This document shows, in pieces, positions 36,972-45,159 of a DNA stretch of 64,000 nucleotides. The notes below the pieces were generated by a model, which saw only the letters and a program-made list of their open reading frames with translations, made no database searches and was not told where the DNA came from. The translations under genes were made by a program, and so were the position numbers. Origin of the DNA: Sphingobacteriaceae bacterium (GTDB taxonomy: Bacteria; Bacteroidota; Bacteroidia; Sphingobacteriales; Sphingobacteriaceae); assembly GCA_017745075.1 (NCBI GenBank), contig JAGIAD010000029.1, forward strand, positions 558,001 to 622,000, written 5' to 3'. Positions within the stretch are counted from its first letter, which is position 1, and each line of letters begins with the position of its first letter.

Positions 36972-36986
36972 GCTAAATTATTTAGC
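36972..36986. promoter_or_regulatory. Palindromic operator candidate 1 (dinB/repressor intergenic)
   Basis: GCTAAA-TTA-TTTAGC, a perfect inverted repeat 27 bp upstream of dinB. It shares the TTGCTA half-site with operator 2. Likely bound by the adjacent S24/XRE repressor. Confidence 0.6.
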
Positions 36987-36995
36987 TTAAATATT

Positions 36996-37003
36996 TAACT
37001 TTG
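36996..37003 (+). promoter_or_regulatory. Bacteroidota -7 promoter box (TAACTTTG)
   Basis: Matches the TAnnTTTG consensus and stands 19 nt before the repressor ATG, between the two palindromes, where repressor binding would block it. The TTG at 36970 is a poor -33 match by distance. Confidence 0.5.
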
Positions 37004-37022
37004 TTGCTATAAATTATAGCAA
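37004..37022. promoter_or_regulatory. Palindromic operator candidate 2 overlapping the repressor start codon
   Basis: TTGCTATAA-A-TTATAGCAA: perfect 9-bp arms around one base, directly after the -7 box and ending on the A of the repressor ATG. This position predicts tight self-repression. Confidence 0.65.
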
Positions 37023-37792
37023 TGTCAATTTTATCAGAAAACATCAGGTATTTAAGAGCTCAGTTGAAATATTCCCAACAGAGAATTGCAGATGATCTTT
37101 TGATCACCAGAGGTCGCTATGCAAAATATGAAGACGGTGACACTGAACCTCCCATTGGAATCCTTCTGAAGATTTCGAGGTATTTCCAAGTCAGCATAGA
37201 TTTACTGGTTTCTGTTGACCTAAGAAGATTTCCGTTAGAGGAACTTTTACGTCTCCCTGATAACCGCATCCTGCTTCCAATTACGATTGATGGCATGGGT
37301 GAAAGTAAAATTGAAATTATTCCCTATAAAGCATCAATGGGTTATCTCAATGGTTACAGTGATCCTCAATATATTGAAAGTCTCCAGACTATTTCCCTTC
37401 CATTTTTAAGGAATGGAAATTACCGGGCTTTTCCGGTAGAAGGTGATTCGATGCCTCCATTTAAAGAAGGAACTTTCATTATCGGAAGATATATTGAAAA
37501 ACTACAGGAGATGAAAGTGAACAAAACTTATCTCCTGGTTACCCGGAATGGTTTTGTTTATAAGAGATTGGTCGATTTTGACAAAAACTCCCTTCACGTA
37601 CGTTCAGATAACAGCTTTTTTGAACCCTATGAAATTCCCAATTATGAAATACTGGAAGTATGGGAATATGAATATAGTTTATTAAAAGATTACGACCCTT
37701 CAGACTTTGGTAATGAAATCAAAGAAATGTTTTTATCATTGAAAGATGATATGAGTAAAATGCAGAAGCAGTTTAAAAAGTCAAACAGGTAA
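37022..37792 (+). CDS. XRE-S24 (LexA/CI-like) self-cleaving repressor
   Basis: 256 residues: an N-terminal XRE helix-turn-helix (about 5-65; YSQQRIADDLLITRGRYAKY) and a C-terminal S24 peptidase domain with Ser near 142 (GDSMPPF) and Lys near 181 (FVYKRL). A possible cleavage region is 'KASMGYLNGY' near 110, with Met-Gly where related repressors have Ala-Gly. A short charged tail follows. This is the expected damage-responsive regulator of the divergent dinB-dnaE operon; it overlaps operator 2 at its own start codon. Confidence 0.88.
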   Translation: MSILSENIRYLRAQLKYSQQRIADDLLITRGRYAKYEDGDTEPPIGILLKISRYFQVSIDLLVSVDLRRFPLEELLRLPDNRILLPITIDGMGESKIEIIPYKASMGYLNGYSDPQYIESLQTISLPFLRNGNYRAFPVEGDSMPPFKEGTFIIGRYIEKLQEMKVNKTYLLVTRNGFVYKRLVDFDKNSLHVRSDNSFFEPYEIPNYEILEVWEYEYSLLKDYDPSDFGNEIKEMFLSLKDDMSKMQKQFKKSNR

Positions 37793-38109
37793 CAACTCCT
37801 ACTGTAATGGTGACTTTTTTAATCTCCCAGCTCGCCAAAATAATTACGCCAGCCAGACGAACTGTTAATTTTTCATACAATCTAAAATCAGATAAACTTG
37901 ATTATACATTTAATAGATATATTAATACATGGAAAATGTCTATAAAGACTTTTTTTAAACTTGAATTTGTGCGATGAAATATAATGCATTTTAGTAAAAC
38001 CTTAGGTAAGTTATAATTATAAAATTTTTAGTCGAAGCACGAAATTTCTATCGATAGAATATTATTGTAATTAAAAAAAGCATAAATTTGTTATATCTAA
38101 AATTAAATA
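37793..38109. other. Intergenic, 317 bp
   Basis: AT-rich spacer between the repressor gene and the sigma gene. A -7 box for the sigma gene is listed separately. No other element was recognised. Confidence 0.5.
38083..38090 (+). promoter_or_regulatory. Candidate -7 promoter box (TAAATTTG) for the sigma gene
   Basis: Fits TAnnTTTG, 19 nt before the GTG start of the sigma gene. The TTG upstream (near 38065) is closer than the usual -33 spacing, so support is moderate. Confidence 0.35.
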
Positions 38110-38625
38110 GTGGGCTTTTCTCGCCGCCATATCAACAGCGAGGAGTATCAATTTAAAACTCTTCTGGATACCTATAACACTCAGTTATTTTCAAGAATCA
38201 TCAGTAAAATCAAAGATCGTGAAAATGCAAAAGATGTGTTGCAGGAAGTTCTCGTGCACCTTTGGAATCATCGTTCAGAAATGAACAGCAATCGCTGGGA
38301 AAATATCATCTTTAATACCTGCAATCAAAAAATAGCTGAATACTTCAGAAAAAGCAGAAATGGAATGCTTCATGATCCCTTAGGTGACCGTATTGATACT
38401 TCAATGGATGATCTGATTTGGGCAGAGCAAAAAGATAAACAGTTAAGTTTATTGAATAGTGCTATTGAATCTATTGTTCCACCAATCAGGCAAACCATTT
38501 TTAAGTTAAACAAACTCTACGGATTTACGCAGGAACAAATTGCCTTACAATTTAATCTCTCCCGCAGAACCGTAGAGAATCACATCTCACAGGCAATGCG
38601 CTATTTAAAAGAAAACAGCCGTTAA
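38110..38625 (+). CDS. ECF-type sigma factor (locus B)
   Basis: 171 residues with a GTG start. Region 2 (about 20-85; 'DRENAKDVLQEVLVHLWNH') and region 4 (about 115-168; GFTQEQIALQFNLSRRTVEN) are clear. It is followed not by fecR but by a tyrosine recombinase gene, with fecR third. It should direct transcription of the fecR-susC-susD-peptidase genes downstream. Confidence 0.9.
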   Translation: MGFSRRHINSEEYQFKTLLDTYNTQLFSRIISKIKDRENAKDVLQEVLVHLWNHRSEMNSNRWENIIFNTCNQKIAEYFRKSRNGMLHDPLGDRIDTSMDDLIWAEQKDKQLSLLNSAIESIVPPIRQTIFKLNKLYGFTQEQIALQFNLSRRTVENHISQAMRYLKENSR

Positions 38626-38632
38626 AAATTGC

Positions 38633-38699
38633 TAAATCTTCTTAAAAAATGTTAAACTTTCTTTCTTTAGGTGTGGAATTGATGAAGCACCGCATAATA
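38633..38699 (+). promoter_or_regulatory. Spacer element upstream of the recombinase gene
   Basis: From just after the sigma stop codon this spacer aligns base by base, with one gap, to the spacer after the recombinase (39649-39714): TAAAT, TTAAAAA, GTTAAA, then TGTGGA, then GCATA. TGTGGA lies 43 nt before the TTG start here and 44 nt before the fecR ATG there. It is probably a duplicated promoter/leader. Confidence 0.55.
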
Positions 38700-38714
38700 C
38701 TTTTAAAATAGTTT

Positions 38715-39641
38715 TTGAGAAAAAGAACACTTCCAACAACCGGACTTTTACGATATTGCGAATACCACATCGAAAAACATGTTGGTGACATGATTCGACC
38801 GTGGATGAGCTTCTACAAACTATTAAGAATGTTTGAGGTTTATCAGTCTCATATCTCCCGAAGATTAATGACAGACTCTTTTACGAAATCTACAATTGAA
38901 TTATTTATCAAGTATCTTTCACAAGAAAAGAATCAAAAGCAAACGACTATTTTTAATAATTTCAGCAAGCTTAAAACTTTGTTGTATACATGCCATGCCG
39001 ACGGTTATGCCGTAAATATTTCTGCATTAAAAAATAGTCGCATACGAAGGGGCGAATCCCATGCAATTTTCCTAACTATTGAAGAGTTGCAACAGATTGA
39101 AAAACTGGAACTCGAAGGCACTAAATTATATATCCGTGATCTATTCCTGGTATCCTGTTACACTGGGCTTCGATATACAGACCTTATTAGGGTCAACAAG
39201 CAGCATGTCGAAGGGAATTTTATAAAAATCACGCCAAACAAGACTTTACGAAGTATATTTATTCCCGTACACACGGTGATAGCCAAGATTTTAAATCAAT
39301 ACGAAGCACAAGTCCCCTCCTATTTTACCTTATCATATTTTAATATAACCATTAAACACATCGCTTCGATGGCAGGGATTTCTGAACTCATCTCAGTTCC
39401 AGCAAAACGTGGTGGCAAAAATGTATTTATTGATAAGCCAAAATGGAAGTTAATATCATCTCGTACTGGTCGACGTTCTTTTGCCACCAACATGTATCTC
39501 GCTCATCCTATCGGATCTGTATATCCAATTATGCAGATAACAGGGCATGAGACTGAGGAATCTTTTTTCAGATACATCTGTGTATCTAAGATTGAAAATG
39601 CAGTACACCTTCTTGAAAACCATCCCTTCTACCAGTCTTAA
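38715..39641 (+). CDS. Tyrosine recombinase between sigma and fecR
   Basis: 308 residues from a TTG start; there is no earlier in-frame start after the sigma gene, and the upstream element has the same spacing as in fecR. SAM-like N-terminal domain about 25-100, catalytic domain about 115-300. Catalytic residues: R153 (YTGLRYTD), R253 (TGRRSF), H278 (TGHETEE) and the nucleophile Y287 (FFRYI). The usual His of the HxxR motif is Arg here (R250-T-G-R253), which is atypical. A recombinase inside a sigma/anti-sigma operon could invert or move DNA nearby, but no inverted repeats were found at the promoters. It may be degenerate in activity or have been recruited as a regulator. Confidence 0.82.
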   Translation: MRKRTLPTTGLLRYCEYHIEKHVGDMIRPWMSFYKLLRMFEVYQSHISRRLMTDSFTKSTIELFIKYLSQEKNQKQTTIFNNFSKLKTLLYTCHADGYAVNISALKNSRIRRGESHAIFLTIEELQQIEKLELEGTKLYIRDLFLVSCYTGLRYTDLIRVNKQHVEGNFIKITPNKTLRSIFIPVHTVIAKILNQYEAQVPSYFTLSYFNITIKHIASMAGISELISVPAKRGGKNVFIDKPKWKLISSRTGRRSFATNMYLAHPIGSVYPIMQITGHETEESFFRYICVSKIENAVHLLENHPFYQS

Positions 39642-39648
39642 AATAGGT

Positions 39649-39714
39649 TAAATATTATTAAAAATTGTTAAAAAAACCTTAACGCTTGTGGATTTTTCTC
39701 AAGCCTGCATATAT
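39649..39714 (+). promoter_or_regulatory. Spacer element upstream of fecR (locus B)
   Basis: Partner of 38633-38699. It contains CGCTTGTGGATTTTTC, which also matches the element upstream of fecR in locus A (CGCTGTGTACTTTTTC), at 44-45 nt from the start codon in both. Confidence 0.55.
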
Positions 39715-39730
39715 AAAAGAAAGAATTGAC

Positions 39731-40522
39731 ATGCAGGAAGAATTAACCCCCGAGGAAAACGATGAAATCTGGACTCGTACCTTCAGGCAGATACGCAGGA
39801 ATGAAAAACGGCGTAAAGTACGCAGGATCACTTATGCTACTGCGGTAATAATAGCGATTTCGGTTTGTGTTGGTTTATACCAGTTCCGAACAGCCCCAAC
39901 TATTTATCAGGCTGGCAATATCGAGCTTGCAGACGGTACGCAGGTAACTTTGTTGAAAGGCGCCACTTTACAAGTAGATCATTCGTTCCCAGGCGAAACA
40001 CGTGAGGTTGTGCTAAAAGGCAATGCTTTTTTCAAGGTTGCCAAGTCAGCCGAGCATCCCTTTATTGTCCACGGATCAGGATATGAAACAAAAGTACTCG
40101 GAACTGTTTTCAAAGTGTCACAAAGCAGCAAATCCTTTACTGTAGATCTCTTTGAAGGAAAAGTATTAATTTATAAAACAGGTCGCCATAAAGAACCAAT
40201 TGCTCTATTTCCCAAACAAACATTTAACAACTATGGGGTTCCGGAAGCTGGGGCAGTTACCAAAACTGTCGAAATAAATGCAGTAAAAGCCAACGAGAAC
40301 TTGGCAACACTCACATTCACCAAATGCCCACTAAGGGATGCCATATTGGTAATTGAAAAAACATATGGGATTAGGGTTCTGTCCCCGAAGGAACTCGAAA
40401 ATACCAAAATAACGATAAGCCTTCCGGAAAAGACAGCAGCTCAGTTTCTACAAACGCTTGCCATACAGCTTAATTTAAATATTAAACAAAGAAATGATTC
40501 AATTTTTGAACTGGAAAAATAG
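39731..40522 (+). CDS. FecR-type anti-sigma factor (locus B), 263 aa
   Basis: The ATG at 39731 (MQEELTPEEND) is preferred over a frame extension to a TTG at 39686, because that extension runs through the conserved upstream element. The cytoplasmic part is short (about 1-35), followed by a membrane helix (about 36-55), a FecR domain (about 65-160; 'GNAFFKVAKSAEHPFIV' and 'YETKVLGTVFKV') and a DUF4974-like C-terminus. It is much shorter than its locus A counterpart, with a reduced N-terminal sigma-binding region. Partner of the sigma gene two genes upstream. Confidence 0.88.
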   Translation: MQEELTPEENDEIWTRTFRQIRRNEKRRKVRRITYATAVIIAISVCVGLYQFRTAPTIYQAGNIELADGTQVTLLKGATLQVDHSFPGETREVVLKGNAFFKVAKSAEHPFIVHGSGYETKVLGTVFKVSQSSKSFTVDLFEGKVLIYKTGRHKEPIALFPKQTFNNYGVPEAGAVTKTVEINAVKANENLATLTFTKCPLRDAILVIEKTYGIRVLSPKELENTKITISLPEKTAAQFLQTLAIQLNLNIKQRNDSIFELEK

Positions 40523-40588
40523 GTTGTGGTGTCTGATGACAGCCTCCCTTGTACCAAATAGATAAAAACGCTGAAGTACAAAAAACGA

Positions 40589-40608
40589 CCGACGGGGGCA
40601 ACCGTCGG
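40589..40608 (+). promoter_or_regulatory. GC-rich hairpin in the fecR-susC spacer (locus B)
   Basis: CCGACGG, a 6-nt loop and CCGTCGG in the 148-bp gap between fecR and susC. No T-tract follows. Same location and strength as the locus A hairpin at 14206-14237, but a different sequence. Confidence 0.55.
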
Positions 40609-40670
40609 CCACGTACTAAACTTAAGCAAAACGATTAACTCAGTTACTAATTTTAATACCATGCAAAAAT

Positions 40671-43600
40671 ATGAAAAATATTTGCACCATAGCCCTATTG
40701 CTGTTATCGGGGATAACACATTTTCATGGGCAACAACTAGACCTTTCAAAAATCAAGGTCAATTACTACGCAGAAAGGATTTCCGCTTCAGAGGCCATCA
40801 AACGTTTTCTTGCAGAAAATAAAATCAGATCCTTTGCTTATTCTAATGATGAGTTAGAGAAATTTAGGATTCAAGAGGTAAAATGCACAAATGAAAGTGT
40901 GCTGAATTGCGCTAATAAAATACTAGAGGGCTTGCCTTTGGAGGTCATCATTTATAACAATACCGTTATTATACGGCAGAAAATTTCAAAAACAACTTCT
41001 AATTCTCTTACGGGAGAAATTAATTCACTATCGGTGACAGATCAAAAAGTAAAGGATACCATTGCTTTTACAAATCGGGAAACCAAGATTGAAGAAATTA
41101 CGCTTAATGCAGGTTACTATGCAGTCAAGGAAAAAGAGCGCACCGGAAGTATCGCCAAAGTAACAGCAAAAGACATCGAGAACCAACCCGTAACCAATGT
41201 TTTATCAACCGTTCAGGGAAGAATGGCTGGAGTCAGCATCACCCAGAATTCGGGCGTTCCAGGCGGAGGTTTTGACATACAGATCAGAGGAAAAAATAGT
41301 CTAAGAACCACAAGCAACAGTGGCATTGATGGGAGCCAGCCTCTATATGTGATTGATGGTGTGCCCATAGGTGGTGAAATGACTTCACCATATTCCGCAG
41401 TAATACTACCTGGAGCAAGTATTAATCCATTGAACAGCATTAATCCTAATGATATTGAAAGTTTAGAGATATTAAAGGATGCTGATGCCACAGCAATATA
41501 CGGTTCAAGAGGTGCCAATGGCGTTGTGCTGGTTACAACAAAAAAAGGAAAGTCAGGAAAACTGGGATTATCTTTTAATTCTACCTATGGATTAAGCCAG
41601 GTAGCATCTAAGATGAAAATGATGGATACTGGACAATACCTGAACATGCGTAAACAGGCTTTCGCCAATGACGGTATCACCACCTACCCCGCTACGGCTT
41701 ATGATATCAACGGTGTCTGGAATCAAAACCGTGACACTGACTGGGTAAAAACACTGATTGGAAATACGGCAGCTTCTAGCAATACACAGCTTTCTTTAAC
41801 TGGTGGAAGTAAGAGTACAACATTTTTATTGGGTTTTGGGCATAATGAGCAGACCACAGCATTCGGAAATAACTTCAAATACCGCAGCAATAACTTTTCG
41901 AGCAATATTTCCCATCATTCTTTAGACAGAAAATTCCTATTGAATGTTTCGAATTTGTTTTCTATACAAAAAAACAATATTGTAAGATCTGATATCACCA
42001 GGCAGGCTTATTGGTTAACACCAAATTCTCCTGCTCTTTATAATGAAAATGGAGGTTTGAATTGGGAAAACAACACCTTCGCTAATCCAGTCGCCCCGTT
42101 TAACAGTACCTATACTAATGAAACCAAACAATTCCTTATCAATATTAATACGACTTACGAAGTCTTTAAGGGTTTTAAAATCAAGCTTAACGGAGGCATC
42201 AACTATCAAACTCTTGATGAAATAGCGATACAGCCCAATACAATGTACAACCCTTCCTTTGCCCTTGGACAGTCTAGTGCAACATCAAGAGCATCAAAAA
42301 GCAATCAGGACAGGTTTTCGTTTATATTAGAACCACAGGCAAATTGGATTTATAAGAGAGGAAGTCAAGAAATAGATGTACTGGTTGGTGGAACTTTTCA
42401 GCGGGATGTCAATGAACAGGGAACGATGACGGGAATCGGTTTTGAAAGCAATCAGTTTATAGAGAATATTGGTGCTGCCCAGACCAAAACTATATCCGAT
42501 CAGGTTAATAACGAATATAAATATGCAGCTATTTTTGGTAGAATAAACTATCAGTTTAACAATAAATATATCGTTAATATAACCGGAAGAAGAGATGGCA
42601 GCAGCCGTTTCGGACCCAATAAAAAGTTTGCCAATTTTGGCGCCATTGGTGCCGCATGGGTGTTTTCCAGGGAAAATTTCCTCAAAGACAGTAAATGGCT
42701 AAGTTTTGGGAAACTGCGGGGAAGTTTTGGATCTGCAGGCAGTGATAATATAGGCGATTACCAGTACCTTGACACTTATACCGTTTCTTCATCAATTTAT
42801 AATACAACTACAGGATTACTTCCATCACGCCTATATAATGCCGATTATAGCTGGGAGAAAACGGTAAAACTTGAAACCGCAATTGAATTAGGATTTTTTA
42901 ATAATAGATTGAATCTCACCGCGGCCTGGTACCGCAATCGTTCATCAAATCAGTTGGTAGGAATTCAGTTGCCTTCCATAACAGGATTTACCTCGGTATT
43001 GGCAAACCTTCCAGCAACCGTAGAAAATACAGGGATTGAATTGGAAATTAATGCCCGGCTTTTGAAGTCACAACATTTTCAATGGGAAACTGGTTTTAAT
43101 ATCAGCTTTCCAAAAAACAAACTGATTTCTTTTCCAGGATTGGAAGGCTCTACTTATGCCAATCAATTTGTTATTGGGCAACCAACGTCAATTATAAAAG
43201 TCTACCAGCTTCTAGGAATCAATCCAAAAACAGGACTTTATGAATTTATGGATTTCAATGGTGACGGAAAAATAAATTCGCCCGAAGACAATAAAATAGT
43301 TGAAAGAATCGGTGTACGGGCTTTTGGGGGATGGAATAATACACTACGCTACAAAAACTGGGACTTGTCATTCCTGGTTCAGTTTGTAAAGCAAAGGAAC
43401 CGAAACTACAACAATATTATGCCAGTGCCTGGAAGTATGAATAACCAGCCTGTGGAGGTTTTGAATGTATGGTCGCCGGAAAACACTACGGGTGTCTATG
43501 CTCCTTACCATTCCGCTGCAAATACTTCTCATAATTTATTTCAAAATAGTACAGCTGCCATTTCGGATGCGTCCTTTATTCGCCTAAAGAACTTGCAGAT

Positions 43601-43772
43601 CGGTTACAAAATACCCCTGGCCAATAGCATATTTAAAGATATCAAAATCTATTTTCAGGGACAAAACCTCTTAACGCTTACTAAATATTTTGGAATCGAC
43701 CCTGAATTTATCGCAATGGGCTATCTACCGCCTTTGAGAACTTACTCTTTTGGCACTCAGTTTAACTTTTAA
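40671..43772 (+). CDS. SusC/RagA family TonB-linked receptor (locus B)
   Basis: 1033 residues: a Sec signal (about 1-20), an STN domain (about 30-105), a shortened region where the carboxypeptidase-like beta domain would stand, a TonB plug (about 150-290; 'QGRMAGVSITQNSGVPGG', then DADATAIYGSRGANGVVLV) and the barrel. The ordered regulatory beta domain seen in the locus A receptor is missing or worn down to 'LTGEINSLSVTDQKV'. The STN domain implies signalling through FecR. A GDGKINSPEDN calcium-type loop is seen near 865. The substrate is unknown. Confidence 0.92.
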   Translation: MKNICTIALLLLSGITHFHGQQLDLSKIKVNYYAERISASEAIKRFLAENKIRSFAYSNDELEKFRIQEVKCTNESVLNCANKILEGLPLEVIIYNNTVIIRQKISKTTSNSLTGEINSLSVTDQKVKDTIAFTNRETKIEEITLNAGYYAVKEKERTGSIAKVTAKDIENQPVTNVLSTVQGRMAGVSITQNSGVPGGGFDIQIRGKNSLRTTSNSGIDGSQPLYVIDGVPIGGEMTSPYSAVILPGASINPLNSINPNDIESLEILKDADATAIYGSRGANGVVLVTTKKGKSGKLGLSFNSTYGLSQVASKMKMMDTGQYLNMRKQAFANDGITTYPATAYDINGVWNQNRDTDWVKTLIGNTAASSNTQLSLTGGSKSTTFLLGFGHNEQTTAFGNNFKYRSNNFSSNISHHSLDRKFLLNVSNLFSIQKNNIVRSDITRQAYWLTPNSPALYNENGGLNWENNTFANPVAPFNSTYTNETKQFLININTTYEVFKGFKIKLNGGINYQTLDEIAIQPNTMYNPSFALGQSSATSRASKSNQDRFSFILEPQANWIYKRGSQEIDVLVGGTFQRDVNEQGTMTGIGFESNQFIENIGAAQTKTISDQVNNEYKYAAIFGRINYQFNNKYIVNITGRRDGSSRFGPNKKFANFGAIGAAWVFSRENFLKDSKWLSFGKLRGSFGSAGSDNIGDYQYLDTYTVSSSIYNTTTGLLPSRLYNADYSWEKTVKLETAIELGFFNNRLNLTAAWYRNRSSNQLVGIQLPSITGFTSVLANLPATVENTGIELEINARLLKSQHFQWETGFNISFPKNKLISFPGLEGSTYANQFVIGQPTSIIKVYQLLGINPKTGLYEFMDFNGDGKINSPEDNKIVERIGVRAFGGWNNTLRYKNWDLSFLVQFVKQRNRNYNNIMPVPGSMNNQPVEVLNVWSPENTTGVYAPYHSAANTSHNLFQNSTAAISDASFIRLKNLQIGYKIPLANSIFKDIKIYFQGQNLLTLTKYFGIDPEFIAMGYLPPLRTYSFGTQFNF

Positions 43773-43782
43773 AACTTTACAA

Positions 43783-45159
43783 ATGAAAATATTTAAACCT
43801 ACCAACATTATCCTCACACTAACACTTTTAGGATTGAGTATTACTTCTTGCGAGAAACTTGTGGATGTTGATGTTCCCAACAACCAAATTACCACGGAAA
43901 TAGTGTTTCAGGATACACAGACCGCAAATGCGGTGATGGCGGGACTTTATGCAGGGATTAGAGATAATTCAATATTAGCGGGAGATAAATTAGGTCCACA
44001 TCTAGGTGTATATACTGACGATCTGGATTTCTACGGTCAGACAGCTACAAACGGCATACTTGAATTATATCAGAATCAGCAAACAGATACCAACAGTCTT
44101 ATCTACAGCAATTGGGCAAGTACTTATCAGCAGATATTTGTTGCAAATGCTATTCTTGAAGGTGTCCAGTCGTCCACATCATTGCCTTCTTCAGATAGAA
44201 ACCGTTTAAGGGGGGAAGCATTGTTTTTACGTTCAATATTGTTCTTTTACCTGCAACAACTTTTTGGAGACATACCTTATCCGATAACGACCAACTATCA
44301 GGTTAATACAACACTCTACAAAATCCCCTCGCACGAAGTACTGGAAAAACTTAAATCAGATATTCAGGAATCCATAGGCCTGTTAAATGACAGTTATAAT
44401 AATCAGGAACGCATTTTCGTCAATCGAAAAACAGCCCAATTACTGCTTGCAAAAGTATACATGGTGCAAAACCGCTGGTCAGATGCAGAATCGCTTTTAA
44501 CAGACATTGTTCAAAGCCCTTTATATTCGTTTGAAAATGACCTAAGCAAAGTATTTTTAAAGTCAGGAAGCCATATCTTATGGCAACTTAAACCAAAGAA
44601 CCCGGGGGATGCAACCAAAGAAGCGACCACTTATTACTTTACTGGTGCTGCTCCAGATCGTTATAACCTTACTGCAAATCTTGTAGCTGCATTTTCGTCT
44701 GCTGATCAGCGAAAACAGAAATGGATGGCTACGGTTACCGTAGGTGCAAATACCTGGTACCGTTCCGATAAATACAAAAACAGAACTTCCAACACAACAG
44801 AATATTCAGTCATATTTCGCCTTGAGGAAGTATATCTGCTTTTGGCAGAAGACTTGGCAAAACAGAATAAAATAACGCAAGCCCTCCCCTATGTTAACGC
44901 CACCAGGTTAAGGGCTGGCATTGGCGCATTAAGTAACACAATTTCGCAATCGACACTTTTAAATGAGATACAATTGGAAAACAGACGAGAATTCTTCACT
45001 GAAACTGGGCACCGCTTTTTCGATCTTAAAAGAGCAGGACAGCTCCAAAGTTTGAGTTCAGTTAAGGGTAACTGGAAAACATACCATCAATTATGGCCTC
45101 TTCCACAGAAGGAACTGCAACTCAATCCAAATTTGAAACCTCAAAATCCTGGTTATTGA
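43783..45159 (+). CDS. RagB/SusD family outer-membrane lipoprotein (locus B)
   Basis: 458 residues from the ATG at 43783, which gives a proper lipoprotein signal (SITSC); an in-frame ATG 33 nt upstream would put extra residues before it. SusD signatures: 'RGEALFLRSILFFYLQQLFGDIPY' region (here cited in parts: GEALFLRS and FFYLQQLFGDIPY) and C-terminal 'ENRREFFTETGHRFFDLKR'. It starts 10 nt after susC. Its TGA shares a base with the ATG of the S9 peptidase. Confidence 0.92.
   Translation: MKIFKPTNIILTLTLLGLSITSCEKLVDVDVPNNQITTEIVFQDTQTANAVMAGLYAGIRDNSILAGDKLGPHLGVYTDDLDFYGQTATNGILELYQNQQTDTNSLIYSNWASTYQQIFVANAILEGVQSSTSLPSSDRNRLRGEALFLRSILFFYLQQLFGDIPYPITTNYQVNTTLYKIPSHEVLEKLKSDIQESIGLLNDSYNNQERIFVNRKTAQLLLAKVYMVQNRWSDAESLLTDIVQSPLYSFENDLSKVFLKSGSHILWQLKPKNPGDATKEATTYYFTGAAPDRYNLTANLVAAFSSADQRKQKWMATVTVGANTWYRSDKYKNRTSNTTEYSVIFRLEEVYLLLAEDLAKQNKITQALPYVNATRLRAGIGALSNTISQSTLLNEIQLENRREFFTETGHRFFDLKRAGQLQSLSSVKGNWKTYHQLWPLPQKELQLNPNLKPQNPGY

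Noticed and set aside
38715..39641. Reading the tyrosine recombinase as the integrase of the conjugative element
   Set aside because: It sits inside a sigma/fecR operon 20 kb from the tra genes and no att repeats were found; the true element integrase is probably outside the window.
39686..39730. Upstream TTG start for fecR of locus B
   Set aside because: It would run through an element that is conserved upstream of other genes; the ATG at 39731 gives a normal FecR N-terminus.
45093..45158. Earlier start for the S9 peptidase inside susD
   Set aside because: The signal peptide begins at the ATG overlapping the susD stop; the extension would put 22 hydrophilic residues before it.
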